A DNA stretch of 64,000 bases from Janthinobacterium fluminis. Its GTDB lineage: Bacteria > Pseudomonadota > Gammaproteobacteria > Burkholderiales > Burkholderiaceae_D. Positions 38,510 to 47,804 of the stretch are shown piece by piece. The notes under the pieces are model-generated. The model was given only the letters and a program-made list of their open reading frames with translations. It was not told the DNA's origin and made no database searches. Every line of letters begins with the position of its first letter. Positions within the stretch are counted from its first letter, which is position 1. Position numbers and translations under genes: made by a program. The stretch is from the NCBI RefSeq assembly GCF_028595325.1, contig NZ_JAQQXR010000014.1, positions 1-64,000 on the forward strand, written 5' to 3'.

Positions 38510-38935
38510 TTGGACATCGCCTACCTCGTCACCCCCCTGATTACCTGGACCCTGGTGGGCCCGATCAAATTCCTCATCAACAGCGCGCGCACGCGGCAAT
38601 GGGCCTTCGGCCTGGTCGGCAACGGCGGCTTTCCCAGCAACCACAGCGCCGTCGTCTCCAGCATGGCCACGCTGATCGCGCTGCGCGAAGGCATGAGCTC
38701 GCCGGCCTTCGGCGTGGCCGTCACGCTGGCCTTCATCGTCATCATCGACGCCAACAGCCTGCGCCAGCACGTCGGCAAGCAGGCGGCGGCCATCAACCGC
38801 CTCGGCAAGGACAGCGCCGGCCACAGTTGGCTGCGCGAGCGCATGGGCCACACCCTCGTCGAAATCGCCGGCGGCCTGTGCACCGGCATCGCCATCGCCC
38901 ACGCCATCAACGCCGTGCTCGGCCGCGGCTGGTGA
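38510..38935 (+). CDS. Divergent PAP2-family (DUF212) membrane protein
   Basis: A 141-residue membrane protein with the motif GGFPSNHSAVVSSMATL, characteristic of the DUF212/YuiD divergent PAP2 family; later GKDSAGHSWLRERMGHTLVEI is also typical. The start is taken as TTG 38510 (LDIAYLVTPLI), preceded by AAAGGA at good spacing. Enzyme activity is unproven for the family. Confidence 0.8.
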   Translation: MDIAYLVTPLITWTLVGPIKFLINSARTRQWAFGLVGNGGFPSNHSAVVSSMATLIALREGMSSPAFGVAVTLAFIVIIDANSLRQHVGKQAAAINRLGKDSAGHSWLRERMGHTLVEIAGGLCTGIAIAHAINAVLGRGW

Positions 38936-39185
38936 GGCGCCGCCAAGTCCATTAGACTCTGCGCCGACGGCCCGGGGCGACCCCGGGCCGTCCTCCTGGC
39001 TGCCATTGCGCGGCGCCGGAAAACCACGCTTCACTCCCTCCAAACGGCGTTTCGCGCCGCCAAAATCGCCTTCTATCTTGTCGCCGATTGACAGCCCCCG
39101 GCGCGCTCCGTGATACTTTGCACCTTGCCGTTTTAGTAAATACTTCCGCTCGTACTACATACCAATAATTTCGGAGAATTAGCTT

Positions 39186-40337
39186 ATGTTGCGCAAAACC
39201 ATATTCGTGCTCGCGGTCGCTTCGGCCCTGGCAGCCTGTAGCAAGGGGACGCCGGAGCCAGGCAAGGCCGAGGCCGACAAGAAGGCCGCCGCGGCGCCGC
39301 GCAATTTACTGATCTCCCCCGAGGATTTGCTGACGATACAGAGCAACGCGCTGGCCTCCGGCCCCGTCATCACCGGCTCCGTGCAGCCGGAGCGGCGCGC
39401 CGACCTGCGCGCCGAGGTGTCGGCCGTGGTGCTGCAGGTGCTCAAGGAAAACGGCGAGAGCGTCAAGCGCGGCGACCTGCTGGTGCGCCTGGACGACACG
39501 GCCATCCGCGACAGCCTGCAATCGGCCGAGGCGGCCAGCCGCGCCGCCGGCCAGACCCTGGACCAGGCCGAGCGCACCTTCCAGCGCCTGAAGACCTTGC
39601 GCACCTCGGGCATGGCCTCGGCCCAGGCCCTGGACGACGCCGAGAGCCGGCGCAACAATGCGCAAAGCGATCTGGCCGCGGCCAAGGCCCGCGCCGTGCT
39701 GGCGCAGCAGCAGTTGCAGCGCACCGGCGTGCGCGCGCCCTTCGACGGCATCGTCAGCGAGCGCAAGGTGTCGAACGGCGACACGGCGCAGATCGGCAAG
39801 GAATTGATCAAGGTGATAGACCCGGCCAGCATGCGTTTCGAGGGCCTGGTGTCGGCCGACAAGATCGGCGTCGTCAAGGTCGGCCAGCCGGCCCGCTTCC
39901 GCGTCAACGGCTATCCGGACCAGGATTTCCTCGGCCAGGTCAAGCGCGTCGACCCGGCCGCCAACCCCGTCACGCGCCAGGTGGCCGTGCTGGTGGCGTT
40001 CGCCGACAAGACCCAGCCGCGCGTGGCCGGCCTGTATGCCGAGGGGCGCATCGAGGCGTCCACGGCGCCGGCGCTGATGATACCGGACGCGGCCCTGGTG
40101 CTGTCCGGCGACAAGGCCTACGCCTGGCGCCTCAAGGACAGGACGCTGAGCAAGGTGACGCTGCAACTGGGCGTGCGCGATGCGCGCACCGGCCAGCGCG
40201 AGGTGCGCGCCGGCCTGACGCTGGGCGAGCAGGTGATGCGCAGCCCGAGCGCCACCTTCAAGGACGGCCAGGTCGTCGAGCTGGCCGCGGCCAAGCCGGC
40301 GCCGGCCGCCGCGGCCATCGCCAGCAAGGGAAACTAA
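39186..40337 (+). CDS. RND efflux periplasmic adaptor (membrane fusion lipoprotein)
   Basis: A 383-residue HlyD/AcrA-type adaptor with a lipoprotein signal (VASALAACSKG). It has the biotinyl-lipoyl-like half motifs (EVSAVVLQVLKENGESVKRGDLLVRLDD and RAPFDGIVSERKVSNGDTAQ, given here in parts), a coiled-coil hairpin between, and a beta-barrel end. GGAGAATTAGCTT precedes the ATG. It is followed within 3 bp by the RND pump gene. No outer-membrane factor gene is adjacent. Confidence 0.92.
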   Translation: MLRKTIFVLAVASALAACSKGTPEPGKAEADKKAAAAPRNLLISPEDLLTIQSNALASGPVITGSVQPERRADLRAEVSAVVLQVLKENGESVKRGDLLVRLDDTAIRDSLQSAEAASRAAGQTLDQAERTFQRLKTLRTSGMASAQALDDAESRRNNAQSDLAAAKARAVLAQQQLQRTGVRAPFDGIVSERKVSNGDTAQIGKELIKVIDPASMRFEGLVSADKIGVVKVGQPARFRVNGYPDQDFLGQVKRVDPAANPVTRQVAVLVAFADKTQPRVAGLYAEGRIEASTAPALMIPDAALVLSGDKAYAWRLKDRTLSKVTLQLGVRDARTGQREVRAGLTLGEQVMRSPSATFKDGQVVELAAAKPAPAAAAIASKGN

Positions 40338-40340
40338 GCC

Positions 40341-43300
40341 ATGTTCCTTTCCGATTTCAGCATCAAGAAGCCGATCGCGACGATCGTGCTGATCGTCGCG
40401 ATGATGTGCCTGGGCCTGCTGGCGCTCAAGAAGCTGCGCGTCAACCAGAACCCGGACGTGGAGATTCCCACCATCGTCGTCAGCATTCCGTATCCGGGCG
40501 CCTCGCCCGAGACGGTCGAGCGGGAAATCGTCAACCGCCTGGAAAAATCGCTGCAGAGCATCAGCGGCGTCACCCGCGTCGGCAGCGACGCGAACGAGGG
40601 CGCGGCCGTCATCGAGATCGAGTTCAGCTTCAAGAAGAACTTGATCGAGGCTTCCGACGAGATCCGCAACGCCATCGGCGCGGTGCGCTACAAGCTGCCC
40701 GTCGAGATGCGCGAACCTATCCTGCGGCGCATCGACCCGGCGGCCCAGCCGGTGCTGCAAATGGCGCTGTCGTCGTCGAGCCAGAGCCACGCGGAGATTT
40801 CCCGCTACGCCGAGGACGTGCTGGCCGATAAATTCCGCGCCGTCGACGGCGTCTCCGTCGTCAACGTCGGCGGTTCCCTGAAGCGCGAGCTGAGCGTGCT
40901 GCTGCGCGCCGAGAAGCTGCGCGAATACAATGTCTCGGTGGGCGAGGTCGTGCAGGCCCTGCGCAACCAGAACACCAACGCGCCGGTCGGCAAGGTGCGC
41001 GGCCAGCTCGACGAGAAAAGCATACGCCTGGTCGGCCGCATCGAGACGCCGGCCGAGTTCGAGCAAGTCGTCATCAAGCGCAGCGGCGAGGAAATCGTCC
41101 GCCTGGCCCAGGTGGCGACGATCGCCGACGGCTTCGCCGAAATGAACAGCGTGAGCATCCGCAGCGGCAAGCCGAACGTCGGCATTTCCGTCACCCGCAC
41201 GCGCGACGCCAGCGCCGTCAGCGTCGCCACCCGGCTGCGCGCCGCCGTCGAGGAAATCCGCAAGACCCTGCCCAAGGGCACCACGCTCGACATCACCCGC
41301 GACGGCGGCGAGGAGGCCCAGCACAGCCTGAACAACGTCATCGAGTCGCTCGTCTTCGGCGCCGTGCTGACCATCTTCGTCGTCTACGCCTTCCTGAACT
41401 CGTGGCGCTCGACGCTGATCACGGCGCTGAGCCTGCCCACCTCCGTCATCGCCGCCTTCATCGCCGTCTGGCTGTGCGGCTTCACGCTGAACTTCATGAC
41501 GCTGCTCGGCCTGTCGCTGGCCATCGGCGTGCTGATCGACGACGCCATCGTCGTGCGCGAAAACATCGTGCGGCACATGCAGATGGGCTCGGACCGGCGC
41601 AAGGCCGCCCTGGAAGGCACGGCCGAGATCGGCATGGCCGTGGCGGCGACGACCTTCTCCATCATCGCCGTCTTCATCCCCGTGGCCTTCATGCCGGGCG
41701 TGTCGGGCGAATGGTTCCGGCCGTTCGCGCTGACGGTGACGTGTTCGGTGCTGGTCAGCCTGGCCATCTCATTCACGCTCGACCCGATGCTGTCGGCCTA
41801 CTGGGGCGACCCGGCCGACCACCACACGGCGCCGAAATCCGGCCTGAGCCGCGTGCTGGCCCGCTTCAACGACTGGTTCGACCACCAGGCCGACCGCTAC
41901 GGCCGCGTCATCGCCTGGGCGCTGCACCACCGCCGCTGGATGGCCGTGATCGCGCTGGGCAGCCTGGTCGGCGCCTTGGCGCTGCACCACTTCAAGGGCG
42001 GCTCCAGCTTCCTGCCGGCCTCCGACCAGGGCTTCCTGCTGATCGACGTGCGCACGCCGGCGTCGAGCAGCCTCGAATATGCGCGCCTGAAAATGGAAAA
42101 GGCCGCCGAGCTGGCCCGCACGCTGCCGGAAACGAAGGAAACCAACAGCCGCATCAGCGCCAGCGGCGGCAGCATCTACGTCGACATCGGCAAGCGCAAC
42201 ACGCGCCCCCGTTCCGCCAAGATGGTGGCCGTCGAGCTGCGCGAGAAGATGACCCGCCTGGTCGGCGCCGAGTACGTCGTGCTCGACGATTTGAACGGCG
42301 GCGCCCGCAAGCCCATCCAGGTGGAATTCACCGGCCCCGATTCGCGCAAGCTCATCGAGATCACCGCCGCGTATATGGAAAAGCTGCGCCAGGTGCCGGG
42401 TGCCGTCGACGTCGGCCTGTCCGAGCAGGACGCGAAGAACGAGTTGCAGATCGAACTCAACCGCGGCCTGGCGAACTCGATGGGCATTTCCGTCAACGAC
42501 GCGGCGCAGTCGCTGCGCGTGGCCTTCGCCGGCGTCGAGGTGGGCGACTGGGTCGACCCGACGGGCGAGTCGCGCGACGTGGCCGTGCGCCTGCACCCGG
42601 ACGACCGGGTCAGCGCGGAAAACATCGAGCGCCTGCCGATCGCCGTCAGCGGCACGAACCAGATGGTGCCGCTGGACCAGATCGCCGCGATCACGATGGG
42701 CAAGGGGCCGTCGTCGATCGAGCACAAGAACGGCAAGCGCACCGTCAGCGTGTCGGCCAACGCGCAGGGGCGCTCGAACGGCGAGGTGACGGCCGACGCC
42801 ATGAAACTGGCGAAGGCGATCGACTTCCCGCCCGGCTACGGCCTGGCGCTGGGCGGCGCCGGCCAGGACCAGCAGGAATTGTTCGGCGAAATGTTCACGG
42901 CGCTGGTGATGGGCATCGGCCTGATGTACCTGATCCTGGTGATGCAGTTCGGCTCGTTCACGGCGCCGGTGGCGGTGATGCTGTCGCTGCCGCTGAGCCT
43001 GATCGGCGTCGTGCTGGCGCTGATGCTGACGAATAACACGCTGAACCTGATGAGCTTCATCGGCATCATCATGCTGATGGGCCTGGTGGCGAAGAACGCC
43101 ATCCTGCTGCTGGACGCGGCGCGCAAGCGCGAGGCCGAGGGCTACGGCCGCGAGGACGCGCTGATGTACGCGGGCCGCATGCGCCTGCGGCCCATCCTGA
43201 TGACGACGTTCGCCCTGATCGCCGGCATGTTCCCCGTCGCGCTGGGGCTGGGCGAGGGCGGCGAGTTCTACCGGCCGCTGGCGATCGCCATCATCGGCGG

Positions 43301-43544
43301 CACGATCACGTCGACGATCCTGACCTTGCTGGTGGTGCCGACTTTCTACGACAGCATAGAAATCGCCCGCGACGGCGCGCGCGCCAAGTTCCGCCGCCGC
43401 GCCGCGCGCTGGACGGCGGCGCCGGCCTTCGTGATGACCTTGGTCGAGGCCCTGCTGACGCTGGTGTTTGTGCGCCTGGTGTTCCGCGTGCTGGTAAAAC
43501 TGCTGAAATTCGCCGCCGGACGGGGACGGGTGGCGGCGCGCTGA
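40341..43544 (+). CDS. RND-family efflux pump, inner-membrane transporter
   Basis: A 1067-residue AcrB/HAE1-like proton antiporter with twelve expected membrane segments. The proton-relay aspartates are in GVLIDDAIVVRENIV, and the C-terminal motif GLVAKNAILLLD is typical. It exports drugs or other compounds together with the preceding adaptor and an unlinked outer-membrane channel; the substrate is unknown. A strong terminator follows the gene. Confidence 0.92.
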   Translation: MFLSDFSIKKPIATIVLIVAMMCLGLLALKKLRVNQNPDVEIPTIVVSIPYPGASPETVEREIVNRLEKSLQSISGVTRVGSDANEGAAVIEIEFSFKKNLIEASDEIRNAIGAVRYKLPVEMREPILRRIDPAAQPVLQMALSSSSQSHAEISRYAEDVLADKFRAVDGVSVVNVGGSLKRELSVLLRAEKLREYNVSVGEVVQALRNQNTNAPVGKVRGQLDEKSIRLVGRIETPAEFEQVVIKRSGEEIVRLAQVATIADGFAEMNSVSIRSGKPNVGISVTRTRDASAVSVATRLRAAVEEIRKTLPKGTTLDITRDGGEEAQHSLNNVIESLVFGAVLTIFVVYAFLNSWRSTLITALSLPTSVIAAFIAVWLCGFTLNFMTLLGLSLAIGVLIDDAIVVRENIVRHMQMGSDRRKAALEGTAEIGMAVAATTFSIIAVFIPVAFMPGVSGEWFRPFALTVTCSVLVSLAISFTLDPMLSAYWGDPADHHTAPKSGLSRVLARFNDWFDHQADRYGRVIAWALHHRRWMAVIALGSLVGALALHHFKGGSSFLPASDQGFLLIDVRTPASSSLEYARLKMEKAAELARTLPETKETNSRISASGGSIYVDIGKRNTRPRSAKMVAVELREKMTRLVGAEYVVLDDLNGGARKPIQVEFTGPDSRKLIEITAAYMEKLRQVPGAVDVGLSEQDAKNELQIELNRGLANSMGISVNDAAQSLRVAFAGVEVGDWVDPTGESRDVAVRLHPDDRVSAENIERLPIAVSGTNQMVPLDQIAAITMGKGPSSIEHKNGKRTVSVSANAQGRSNGEVTADAMKLAKAIDFPPGYGLALGGAGQDQQELFGEMFTALVMGIGLMYLILVMQFGSFTAPVAVMLSLPLSLIGVVLALMLTNNTLNLMSFIGIIMLMGLVAKNAILLLDAARKREAEGYGREDALMYAGRMRLRPILMTTFALIAGMFPVALGLGEGGEFYRPLAIAIIGGTITSTILTLLVVPTFYDSIEIARDGARAKFRRRAARWTAAPAFVMTLVEALLTLVFVRLVFRVLVKLLKFAAGRGRVAAR

Positions 43545-43567
43545 CGCGGGCGCCGGCGCAGCACAAA

Positions 43568-43600
43568 AGAGCCTTCAACTGACTGAAGGCTCTTTTTTTT
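43568..43600 (+). terminator. Rho-independent terminator after the RND operon
   Basis: A perfect 10-bp stem AGAGCCTTCA / TGAAGGCTCT with a 6-nt loop is followed by seven T. It ends the adaptor-pump transcript; on the minus strand it also lies just beyond the convergent lipoprotein gene. Confidence 0.92.
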
Positions 43601-43613
43601 GGTTTGCTGTCGT

Positions 43614-43922
43614 TTAGCTGCCCGTGCTCGTGCCCGGAGCCGGCGGTGTCGGGGTGGCGGGCGTGGTGGTGTCGGGCGGCGTGGCCCCCGGGGTGGTGCT
43701 CGTGCCCGGCGCCGTGCTTGGTGTGCTCGTGTCCGGCGTTGTCGTGCCCGGGCTGGTGCCGGTGGCGCCGCTGGTGCCGCTGCTGCCCGAGGTGCTGCCG
43801 CCGGTCGTGGCCCCGGTGCCGGCTGCGCCCGTCTGGTCGGCCGGCTTGCGGCAACCGCCCAGGATGGCGCCCAGCACGGCCGCAGTCAAGATGATCTTGG
43901 AGGTTTTCGACAATGCAATCAT
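43614..43922 (-). CDS. Low-complexity Thr/Gly/Pro-rich lipoprotein
   Basis: A 102-residue protein: lipoprotein signal MIALSKTSKIILTAAVLG with lipobox ILGGC, then about 75 residues made almost only of Thr, Gly, Ser, Pro and Ala with PxTTTPxT-like repeats. AAGGAAGGATC precedes the ATG. Such tails are flexible spacers; function unknown. It sits 69 bp downstream of the ferritin-like pair on the same strand. Confidence 0.7.
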   Translation of the reverse strand: MIALSKTSKIILTAAVLGAILGGCRKPADQTGAAGTGATTGGSTSGSSGTSGATGTSPGTTTPDTSTPSTAPGTSTTPGATPPDTTTPATPTPPAPGTSTGS

Positions 43923-43991
43923 GATCCTTCCTTTCTTTAAGTGGGTAACTGTTAGGCTTGCCAGCCGGGTAAAAGTTCAACCGGCGCCCGC

Positions 43992-44750
43992 TCAGAGCGG
44001 CAGTTCCACCAGATCGTCGTCGCCGTCGCGCCCGCCCATAATGCCGATGGCCTCCTCGTACCAGCTCTGCACCATCAGCAAGTGGCCGCGCTCCTCGTCG
44101 AGGGCGATGGTGAAGTCGCTGACCATGTCGAATTGCTCCTGCTCCTCGGCCAGCGCGATCAGCGATTCCCAGCCGACCTGGTCGGCCAGTTCGGCCGTCA
44201 GCAGCGCGTGCAGCGACTGGGCGATCGTCGTGCGCGGATCGTTAACCACTTGCACCAGGCCCATCGACTCCACCCCGACCAGGTCGGCGCTGGGGGTTTG
44301 CGAGGTGGCGTCGCCGCCCAGCGCCTCGATGGCCTGGGCCACCGTCAGGAAGTGGCGCGCCTCGTCGTCGCGGATTTCCTGCAAGTCGTCGATGCTCATG
44401 CTCAGCGAGCCGTCCAGCGTCGCCTCGCACTTGGTGATGAGGGCGTCGTACAGGCGCGTGCCGGTGCGCTCGAAGGCCAGGCGCTCGCCCAGCTTGTCGA
44501 GCAGGATGTGCGGGCGTTCGCCCCTGAGCGCGGCGGCGCCGGCCTTGGCCGCGCCCTTCAGCGTGACGGGCAGCGGCACCGAGCCGAGCAGGTCGGCGTC
44601 GAGGATATAGCCGTTGCGCAGATTGGCGATGCCGGCGTCGTCGAAGAAGACGTCGGGCGTGCCGCCCTCGTAGTCCTGCATGGCGCGGCTGTCGAGCGGC
44701 GACATGTGGATGCCGGTGCGGTTCAGGCCGATGTGTTCTGGCTGTGTCAT
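43992..44750 (-). CDS. Ferritin-like (four-helix diiron) protein
   Basis: A 252-residue protein with no export signal. The predicted helices carry the full carboxylate-bridged diiron pattern: E94 (LAFERTG), E130-x-x-H133 (DEARHF), E187 (LLTAELAD), and E220-x-x-H223 (EERGHL). Members of this superfamily oxidise or store iron, or act as oxygenases or peroxide scavengers; this one is not a recognised named family. It is 31 bp downstream of the second ferritin-like gene, in one operon. Confidence 0.72.
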   Translation of the reverse strand: MTQPEHIGLNRTGIHMSPLDSRAMQDYEGGTPDVFFDDAGIANLRNGYILDADLLGSVPLPVTLKGAAKAGAAALRGERPHILLDKLGERLAFERTGTRLYDALITKCEATLDGSLSMSIDDLQEIRDDEARHFLTVAQAIEALGGDATSQTPSADLVGVESMGLVQVVNDPRTTIAQSLHALLTAELADQVGWESLIALAEEQEQFDMVSDFTIALDEERGHLLMVQSWYEEAIGIMGGRDGDDDLVELPL

Positions 44751-44781
44751 CGTGGTGTCCTTCCAGTGGGGCCGCTGGCCG

Positions 44782-45954
44782 TCAGTCGACGGCGATCACG
44801 GTGCGGTTCAATTCCGTGCCCGGCACCCAGGCGTAGCCGGCGGCCACCGACTCGCTGGGCGAGCCGTCACGGTTCATTTGTTCGCGGTAGGCGCGCGAGG
44901 CGGCGCCTTCCCGCGGCTTGTCGACGAATTGCGTGCCCATGGCGCGCAGGTCGACTTCCTGCGTCAGCACCTGGCGCACAAACTCGCGGTGGCTTTTGAA
45001 CTCGACCGGCTCGGGCAGGCCGGCCGGCAGGATGTCCGTCGGGTCGCGCCGCTCGTGCCGCTTGAACAGCTCGCTGACGAAGTGAAAGTGGCCCAGCTCG
45101 TAGTCGAGGAAGCGCTCCCAGATGGCCTTGACGTGGTGGTTGGTTTCCTGCTGCAGGCAGTTGTAATAGTTATAGACTTCGTTGGCCTCGTGCAGCAGCC
45201 ACTGCTCCAGCCAGCTTTCGGAGGGATCGAGGATGGACGCGTACTGCGTCACATGCTGTTCCTCGACCGAGGCGATTTCCGCGTACAACTGGCGCGCCAC
45301 CGGGTCGGAAAACTGCGGCCCCACGGTCATATAGTAGTCGTGGGTCTGGAACTTGGCGGCGCCGATGGTCAGCGCATGCAGCTTGGTCAGCGGCAGCGCC
45401 GTCGCGCGCTCGTAGGGGAGGCGTAAATCGTCCTGCGGCGCGCGGTGCTCCAGCAGCGTCGGGCGGCCGGGCAAGATGTCCGTGTAGCTTTGCAAAATAT
45501 TATTGGCGTCCTTGCCTTCGAGCCGGTCCAGCAGCGCCGAATAGCGGTACAGGTGGTCGAAGTCTTCCAGCAGGCCGAAGCGGTAGACCTGGGCCAGGTA
45601 GGGGTCCGGCTCGCGCTGGGCGACGGCGGCCGTCACCTCGATGGCCAGCTGCTCGTAGGCGATGGTCGTTTCCAGCGGCGAATGGTCGGCGCCGAGCAGC
45701 CAGTTGACGGCCGTCGCCTGGTGCTGCTCGGCGCGGCGCACCTGGGCCAGCGGCAGGCGCAGCTCGGCGTTCATGCGCGCGGCCATGTGCTGGAAGCGGA
45801 TCGCCTCCGTTTCGACGCCATTCATCAAGATGACGCGCACGCGCGTGAAGGCGTCGTCGTCGAGTTTGCTGATCGGTTTTTGCACCAACTCGCGCCAAGT
45901 GAAACGTTGCCGGTCCAGCGCGCAACCTTTCGCGTCGTATAAATTGAAAGCCAT
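44782..45954 (-). CDS. Double ferritin-like helical protein
   Basis: A 390-residue helical protein, unrecognised as a named family. The N-half (about 35-140) has acidic/His helices (VETEAIRFQH, RAEQHQA, LLEDFDHLYR), and the C-half (about 215-300) has three ExxH motifs (E231-H234 in VEEQHV, E270-H273 in QETNHH, E286-H289 in YELGHF). This suggests two fused four-helix bundles, the second with a plausible diiron site. First gene of the operon with the 252-residue ferritin-like protein. Confidence 0.65.
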   Translation of the reverse strand: MAFNLYDAKGCALDRQRFTWRELVQKPISKLDDDAFTRVRVILMNGVETEAIRFQHMAARMNAELRLPLAQVRRAEQHQATAVNWLLGADHSPLETTIAYEQLAIEVTAAVAQREPDPYLAQVYRFGLLEDFDHLYRYSALLDRLEGKDANNILQSYTDILPGRPTLLEHRAPQDDLRLPYERATALPLTKLHALTIGAAKFQTHDYYMTVGPQFSDPVARQLYAEIASVEEQHVTQYASILDPSESWLEQWLLHEANEVYNYYNCLQQETNHHVKAIWERFLDYELGHFHFVSELFKRHERRDPTDILPAGLPEPVEFKSHREFVRQVLTQEVDLRAMGTQFVDKPREGAASRAYREQMNRDGSPSESVAAGYAWVPGTELNRTVIAVD

Positions 45955-46050
45955 AGCGCTCCTCCCCGTTTTGTCATGGCTGGCATGTGCAAAATTTAGA
46001 CTGGCGATCGGCGCGCCGGTTCGGGGCTAGGCAAAATATGGCTGATGCAT

Positions 46051-46118
46051 GGGGACAGACCACGATTTCCAAGGAATATTTTCTTGAAAATATTCCTTGG
46101 AAATCGTGGTCTGTCCCC
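46051..46118. repeat. Palindromic intergenic repeat, family B, perfect copy
   Basis: A perfect inverted repeat with 33-bp arms (46051-46083, 46086-46118) and a 2-nt centre; the arm starts GGGGACAGACCACGATTTCC. It lies 18 bp past the stop of the cystine transporter gene on the minus strand and could fold as a long hairpin in its transcript. Confidence 0.9.
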
Positions 46119-46135
46119 TGCTGTGCCTGCGGTGC

Positions 46136-47533
46136 TTAGGCCGCTTCGACTTCGTCCAGGTTGACTTCGGCGTCGCTGTTAAAGACGGCCAGGTCGGTTT
46201 CGCCCAGCACGCGGCTGGTGAGCGTGCCGGCGGTGATCGAGCCGCTGACGTTGAGCGCGGTGCGGCCCATGTCGATCAGCGGTTCGATCGAGATCAGCAG
46301 GCCGGCCAGCGCGACCGGCAAGTCCATCGCCGACAGTACGATCAGCGCGGCGAAGGTGGCGCCGCCGCCGACGCCGGCCACGCCGACCGAGCCGATCATG
46401 ACGATCAGCAGCAGCGGCACGATGAAGGCGACGGTGAACGGGTCGACGCCGACGGTGGGGGCGATCATCACGGCCAGCATGGCCGGGTAGATGCCGGCGC
46501 AGCCGTTCTGCCCGATGGTCGAGCCGAACGAGGCGGCGAAGTTGGCGATGCCCTCCGGCGTGCCCAGGCGCTGGGTCTGGGTTTGCACGCTCATCGGTAT
46601 CGAGCCGGCGCTGGTGCGCGAGGTGAACGCGAAGGCCAGCACGGGGAAGATTTTCTTGAGGTAGCGCAGCGGGTTCAGGCCGGCGCCGGCGATCAGGCCC
46701 AGGTGCACGCCGAACATCAGCAGCAGCGCGCTGTACGAGGCCAGCACGAAGCTGATCAGTTTGAGGATGTCGGCGTAGCTGGAGCTCGACACCACCTGCA
46801 CCATCAGCGCGAAGACGCCGTAGGGGGTCAGGCGCAGCACCAGCGTGACCATGCGCATGACGATGGCGTGGGCGACCTTGACGAATTGCTCGAACGAGGC
46901 GAACAACTCCGGCTTCTTGCCGGCGATGCCGGTGGCGGAGATGCCGATGAAGATGGAGAAGACCACCACGGCGATGGTCGAGGTCTTGCGCGCGCCCGTC
47001 ATGTCGAGGAAGGGATTGGACGGGATGAAGCTGATCAGCATGCTCGGCAGCGAAATCGCCTTGGCGCTGGCCAGCGTGCCCTGCAGATACTGGCCGCGCG
47101 CCACTTCGGCGGCGCTGGACGTCAGGCCGATGGCGCTCAGGTCGAACAGCTTGGCCATCAGGATGCCGATGGCGGCGGCCACCAGCGTCGTCGCCATCAG
47201 CGTGCCGATGGTCAGCGCGCTGATCTTGCCGAGCGAGTTGGCGTCTTTCAGCTTGAGGATGGCGGCGACGATGGACACCATAATCAGCGGCATGATGATC
47301 ATTTGCAGCAGCTTGACGTAGCCGGTGCCGATGATGTCGAGGTAGCCGTTGGTGCCGGCGACGACGGGCGAGTCGGCGCCGAACAGGGCCTGCAGCGCGG
47401 CGCCGAGGACGATGCCCAGGCCCAGCGCGGTGAAGACGCGCACGGTGAACGAGGCGTGGCGGCTTTGCTGGCGGTACAGGAAGGCGCAGGCGGCCAGCGC
47501 GACGGCCAGGTTGATCAGGATGCTCATTGCCAT
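46136..47533 (-). CDS. tcyP: L-cystine / dicarboxylate-cation symporter (TcyP-like)
   Basis: A 465-residue inner-membrane SDF-family transporter. The overall length and the segments LLQMIIMPLIMVSIVAAILK, FTSRTSAGSIPMSVQTQ and GSTIGQNGCAGIYPAMLA match TcyP/YdjN cystine transporters more than GltP or DctA. It imports cystine, a sulfur source, with sodium or protons. The start could be Met1 or Met3. It is divergent from the histidine kinase at 47805 across 271 bp. Confidence 0.85.
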   Translation of the reverse strand: MAMSILINLAVALAACAFLYRQQSRHASFTVRVFTALGLGIVLGAALQALFGADSPVVAGTNGYLDIIGTGYVKLLQMIIMPLIMVSIVAAILKLKDANSLGKISALTIGTLMATTLVAAAIGILMAKLFDLSAIGLTSSAAEVARGQYLQGTLASAKAISLPSMLISFIPSNPFLDMTGARKTSTIAVVVFSIFIGISATGIAGKKPELFASFEQFVKVAHAIVMRMVTLVLRLTPYGVFALMVQVVSSSSYADILKLISFVLASYSALLLMFGVHLGLIAGAGLNPLRYLKKIFPVLAFAFTSRTSAGSIPMSVQTQTQRLGTPEGIANFAASFGSTIGQNGCAGIYPAMLAVMIAPTVGVDPFTVAFIVPLLLIVMIGSVGVAGVGGGATFAALIVLSAMDLPVALAGLLISIEPLIDMGRTALNVSGSITAGTLTSRVLGETDLAVFNSDAEVNLDEVEAA

Positions 47534-47804
47534 TGATAGCCCTTGTGTTGGTTTTTTTAGGGGGAGGTTGCTTTACGAATGCGTTATATTTTAACCAGGC
47601 TTGCCGCTTGCCACAGCGGCCGCCGGTCAGCCACTGTACAGGAAAGTGCCGGCGGCGCGGCAAAAGCGCTTAGGAATATTTCCTTATATACATATGTGCC
47701 GCCCCCGGCTGCGTTGCCCCTGCCGTCGCGCCGGCCGCAAGTCGGCGCTTCGACCTCAGCCATTCTGTTGTATTCTGTAGCAAACGTACTCAGGATGCTC
47801 CTCC

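Noticed and set aside
39306-41576. A 756-codon minus-strand frame opposite the RND efflux genes
   Set aside because: It is antisense to a well-recognised adaptor and pump.
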